Virus record (IMG/VR): IMGVR_UViG_3300031722_000163
Coordinates: 1 to 24,545 of that record
Direction: 5' to 3' (one strand)
From: a virus
Length of the DNA: 24,545 nucleotides
This document shows positions 23,018 through 24,545 of the stretch, piece after piece. The position numbers were made by a program, and so were the translations under genes. The stretch's first letter is position 1; every line of letters begins with the position of its first letter. A model generated the notes under the pieces. The model made no database searches and was not told the origin of the DNA. It saw only the letters and a list, made by a program, of their open reading frames with translations.

Positions 23018-23037
23018 CGTGTGTGTTTGTTTTAAAT

Positions 23038-23060
23038 GGGCGACCAAGTACGATCGCCCG
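23038..23060. repeat. Hairpin between structural genes
   Basis: GGGCGA (23038-23043) pairs with TCGCCC (23054-23059), loop of 10 bases. On the minus strand it lies after the acidic protein gene and just ahead of the basic protein start, so it may be a weak attenuator or processing site. No T run follows. Confidence 0.35.
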
Positions 23061-23075
23061 AATTTAGAAGATTGA

Positions 23076-23522
23076 TTAGCGACCTTTCATTACGTCAGCA
23101 TAAAGCTCTGCATGCTCAGCGCAGCAAAATGCTTTATCATTGACATAGAATTCAGTTGTTTCACATACACCACCACAGTAAATGCATTCGTCCTTTTCGA
23201 TGTCGCCACCTTCGGAATTTTCATCGCCTTTAGCATCTTTTCCTAATTCGGATGTATTATCACCTTCTGTAATTTCATCTGCTCCGGGTAGCGTATCGCT
23301 TTTTGTCGATTCGTCTGTTTTAGGCACCTCAATAGTGCCTGTTTGAATAAACCCTCCAGTTACATCAGTACTTTCAGATAAAGTAGTTTCGGGTTCTTTT
23401 TTCGTTTCAGAACTTTCCGTAACTTCCTCTTGAGTTGTTTGTACTTGTTCAACTGTTTTAGGGGTAACTGTTTCTGTGATTTCGGTAGTTGTTTCAGGAA
23501 CTTCCGCTGTTGTTTTAGCCAT
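23076..23522 (-). CDS. Acidic low-complexity protein with C-terminal zinc-binding domain
   Basis: A 148-residue protein. Residues 1-105 are low-complexity T/E/S-rich (TEITETVTPKTVEQVQTTQ), likely disordered. Residues about 109-148 carry ECIYCGGVCETTEFYVNDKA and FCCAEHAELYADVMKGR, with cysteines and a histidine (CxxCxxxC, CC, H) spaced as in a small treble-clef zinc domain. It follows the terminase gene. It might be a small terminase-linked DNA-binding protein or a linker; no family is recognised. Confidence 0.6.
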   Translation of the reverse strand: MAKTTAEVPETTTEITETVTPKTVEQVQTTQEEVTESSETKKEPETTLSESTDVTGGFIQTGTIEVPKTDESTKSDTLPGADEITEGDNTSELGKDAKGDENSEGGDIEKDECIYCGGVCETTEFYVNDKAFCCAEHAELYADVMKGR

Positions 23523-23548
23523 CTTTTTTTGAATTAAATTATTAATAA

Positions 23549-24545
23549 TTAAAATCGTTTGCTGTTTTTATGCTTTACTCCTGTTACTATACTTTCGCTT
23601 GTAATTGATAAAGCTTTGTTATTGCAAATAAATACGCCACCCTCTATGGAATCGGGTCCGTCGGCGGGTGCTTTCATTGTTGCCGAGAAAAGTTTAAATT
23701 GTTCCTCTAGTCGCTGCATGTGTGGATTGTTCTTTTCTTTAATATTGAAAATCAATCTACCAGTACGAATAAGTGGTTCAAGGTTTCCCTCTATACGGCT
23801 GAACTTATCGGGCTTTTTTCGTGCGTCCGGGATAACTCCAATGTGATGCGCTCGTTCCTGACCTTTTCGGAAAAATAGCGGCATAAATACCTGTTCAAAA
23901 AATGGGTCTTGCAGCGTATTATTTTCAATATAGTTATATATCTGCGTGCGCTGTTTGGTATAATCCTCCATAGCGTAGAACCAGTCTACAAATTCATCAT
24001 TCGTTACGCGATCAAGAAAACCGTATATCACATAAAAGTTACCATCTACGCTTCCAATTAGCCATAAGGCTTTAGTCGAGTTCTTGCGGTCGCCAACGTT
24101 GTTGCTTGGGCTTGGGTCGGCATAGGCTATCAGGAACTTGAATTTATTGATTGGCGGAACATCGCCCCATGTAAGCTCTTTGAAAATATCACCTTCCGAT
24201 ATCGGATTGTTGAAGCACTCAGCTTGTTGTGCTTTGGTGCTCATTTTTGATAGTACACGGTCGATTTGTTCCTCCGAGTTCTTAGCCGGCCATGAACTTT
24301 TACCATCTTTGTTACGGATGTTTACAATATCATGATGGTCGGCACGTTTGGCGCAGCGGGTAACACAGCAGTCGCGGGAAATAATATTTCCAAGTACCAG
24401 GAATAAAAGAGGTTTTGAAACCGAACGTGTCATGTATAGCGCACGTTCTAACCAGTCGAACCGTTTATCAATGGTATCTTTATTTCGACAATCCTCATCC
24501 GTATCTAAGTCGGTACAGATAATGGAGTCGGGGCGTAAGTTTTCA
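23549..24545 (-). CDS. Terminase large subunit, partial (N-terminus beyond the window)
   Basis: The frame is open to the right edge, so the gene continues past position 24545; the ATG at 24433 is internal. At least 331 residues are present. The edge-coded part reads RPDSIICTDLDTDEDCRNKD, fitting a Walker B-like region of the packaging ATPase. A later segment FLIAYADPSPSNN fits the first acidic motif of the RNase H-like nuclease, followed by LWLIGSVDGNFYVIYGFLDR. C-terminal residues (LEPLIRTGRLIFNI, LEEQFKLF) match the terminase tail. It cuts and pumps DNA into the head. It resembles Mu gp28-type terminases by context. It is the first gene seen of the leftward cluster. Confidence 0.85.
   Translation of the reverse strand, partial: ENLRPDSIICTDLDTDEDCRNKDTIDKRFDWLERALYMTRSVSKPLLFLVLGNIISRDCCVTRCAKRADHHDIVNIRNKDGKSSWPAKNSEEQIDRVLSKMSTKAQQAECFNNPISEGDIFKELTWGDVPPINKFKFLIAYADPSPSNNVGDRKNSTKALWLIGSVDGNFYVIYGFLDRVTNDEFVDWFYAMEDYTKQRTQIYNYIENNTLQDPFFEQVFMPLFFRKGQERAHHIGVIPDARKKPDKFSRIEGNLEPLIRTGRLIFNIKEKNNPHMQRLEEQFKLFSATMKAPADGPDSIEGGVFICNNKALSITSESIVTGVKHKNSKRF

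Overview
The window looks like about 24.5 kb of a Mu-like (transposable) prophage from a member of the Bacteroidetes, most likely Bacteroidales. The evidence is the moderately AT-rich sequence, promoter-like TAnnTTTG elements with little Shine-Dalgarno signal, and protein families typical of this phylum (DUF4494, DUF3164, Bacteroides-type target proteins of diversity-generating retroelements). The genus cannot be fixed from sequence alone. No tRNA, rRNA, CRISPR array or insertion sequence was seen.

Layout. Positions 1-640 hold no convincing gene. They carry hairpins, dispersed direct repeats and a 12-bp tandem repeat, and are probably the phage left end and/or adjoining DNA. A leftward HTH repressor (643-1110) faces a rightward early operon across a short intergenic region with overlapping divergent promoter-like elements. 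The rightward module (1210-14242) starts with a Ner/Cro-like protein, a tiny membrane protein, a MuA-like DDE transposase, a MuB-like AAA ATPase, a second RecA-like P-loop ATPase and a GemA-like protein. Small phage proteins follow, including DUF3164 and DUF4494 members.

In the middle of this early module (7881-9961) sits a complete diversity-generating retroelement (DGR). It has two tandem target genes, each with an 80-bp variable repeat (VR), an 80-bp template repeat (TR, 8794-8873) and a DGR-type reverse transcriptase. All 13 TR/VR2 differences and 14 of 15 TR/VR1 differences fall at TR adenines, the hallmark of adenine-directed mutagenic retrohoming. A cluster of small accessory genes follows (MazG-like, HAD-like, HTH and several unknown). 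Next comes a strongly structured RNA candidate of about 125 nt with its own promoter-like element and terminator (12962-13100), then a lipoprotein gene. A bidirectional terminator (14245-14278) closes the module.

From 14282 to the right edge everything is on the minus strand and is structural. In transcription order: terminase large subunit (cut by the window edge), an acidic zinc-binding protein, a small basic protein, a Mu gp36-like DUF1320 protein, a portal fused to a MuF-like head protein, a Dit-like protein, and a 1787-residue tail protein with three 204-bp tandem repeats and a duplicated module. Capsid, tail sheath/tube, lysis genes and the right end are not in the window.

Likely joint working (inference): the repressor and Ner-like protein set the lysogeny/lysis switch. 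Transposase plus MuB replicate the genome by transposition. The DGR varies two small proteins that have no visible secretion signal and are not part of the tail gene cluster. The minus-strand cluster builds head and tail.
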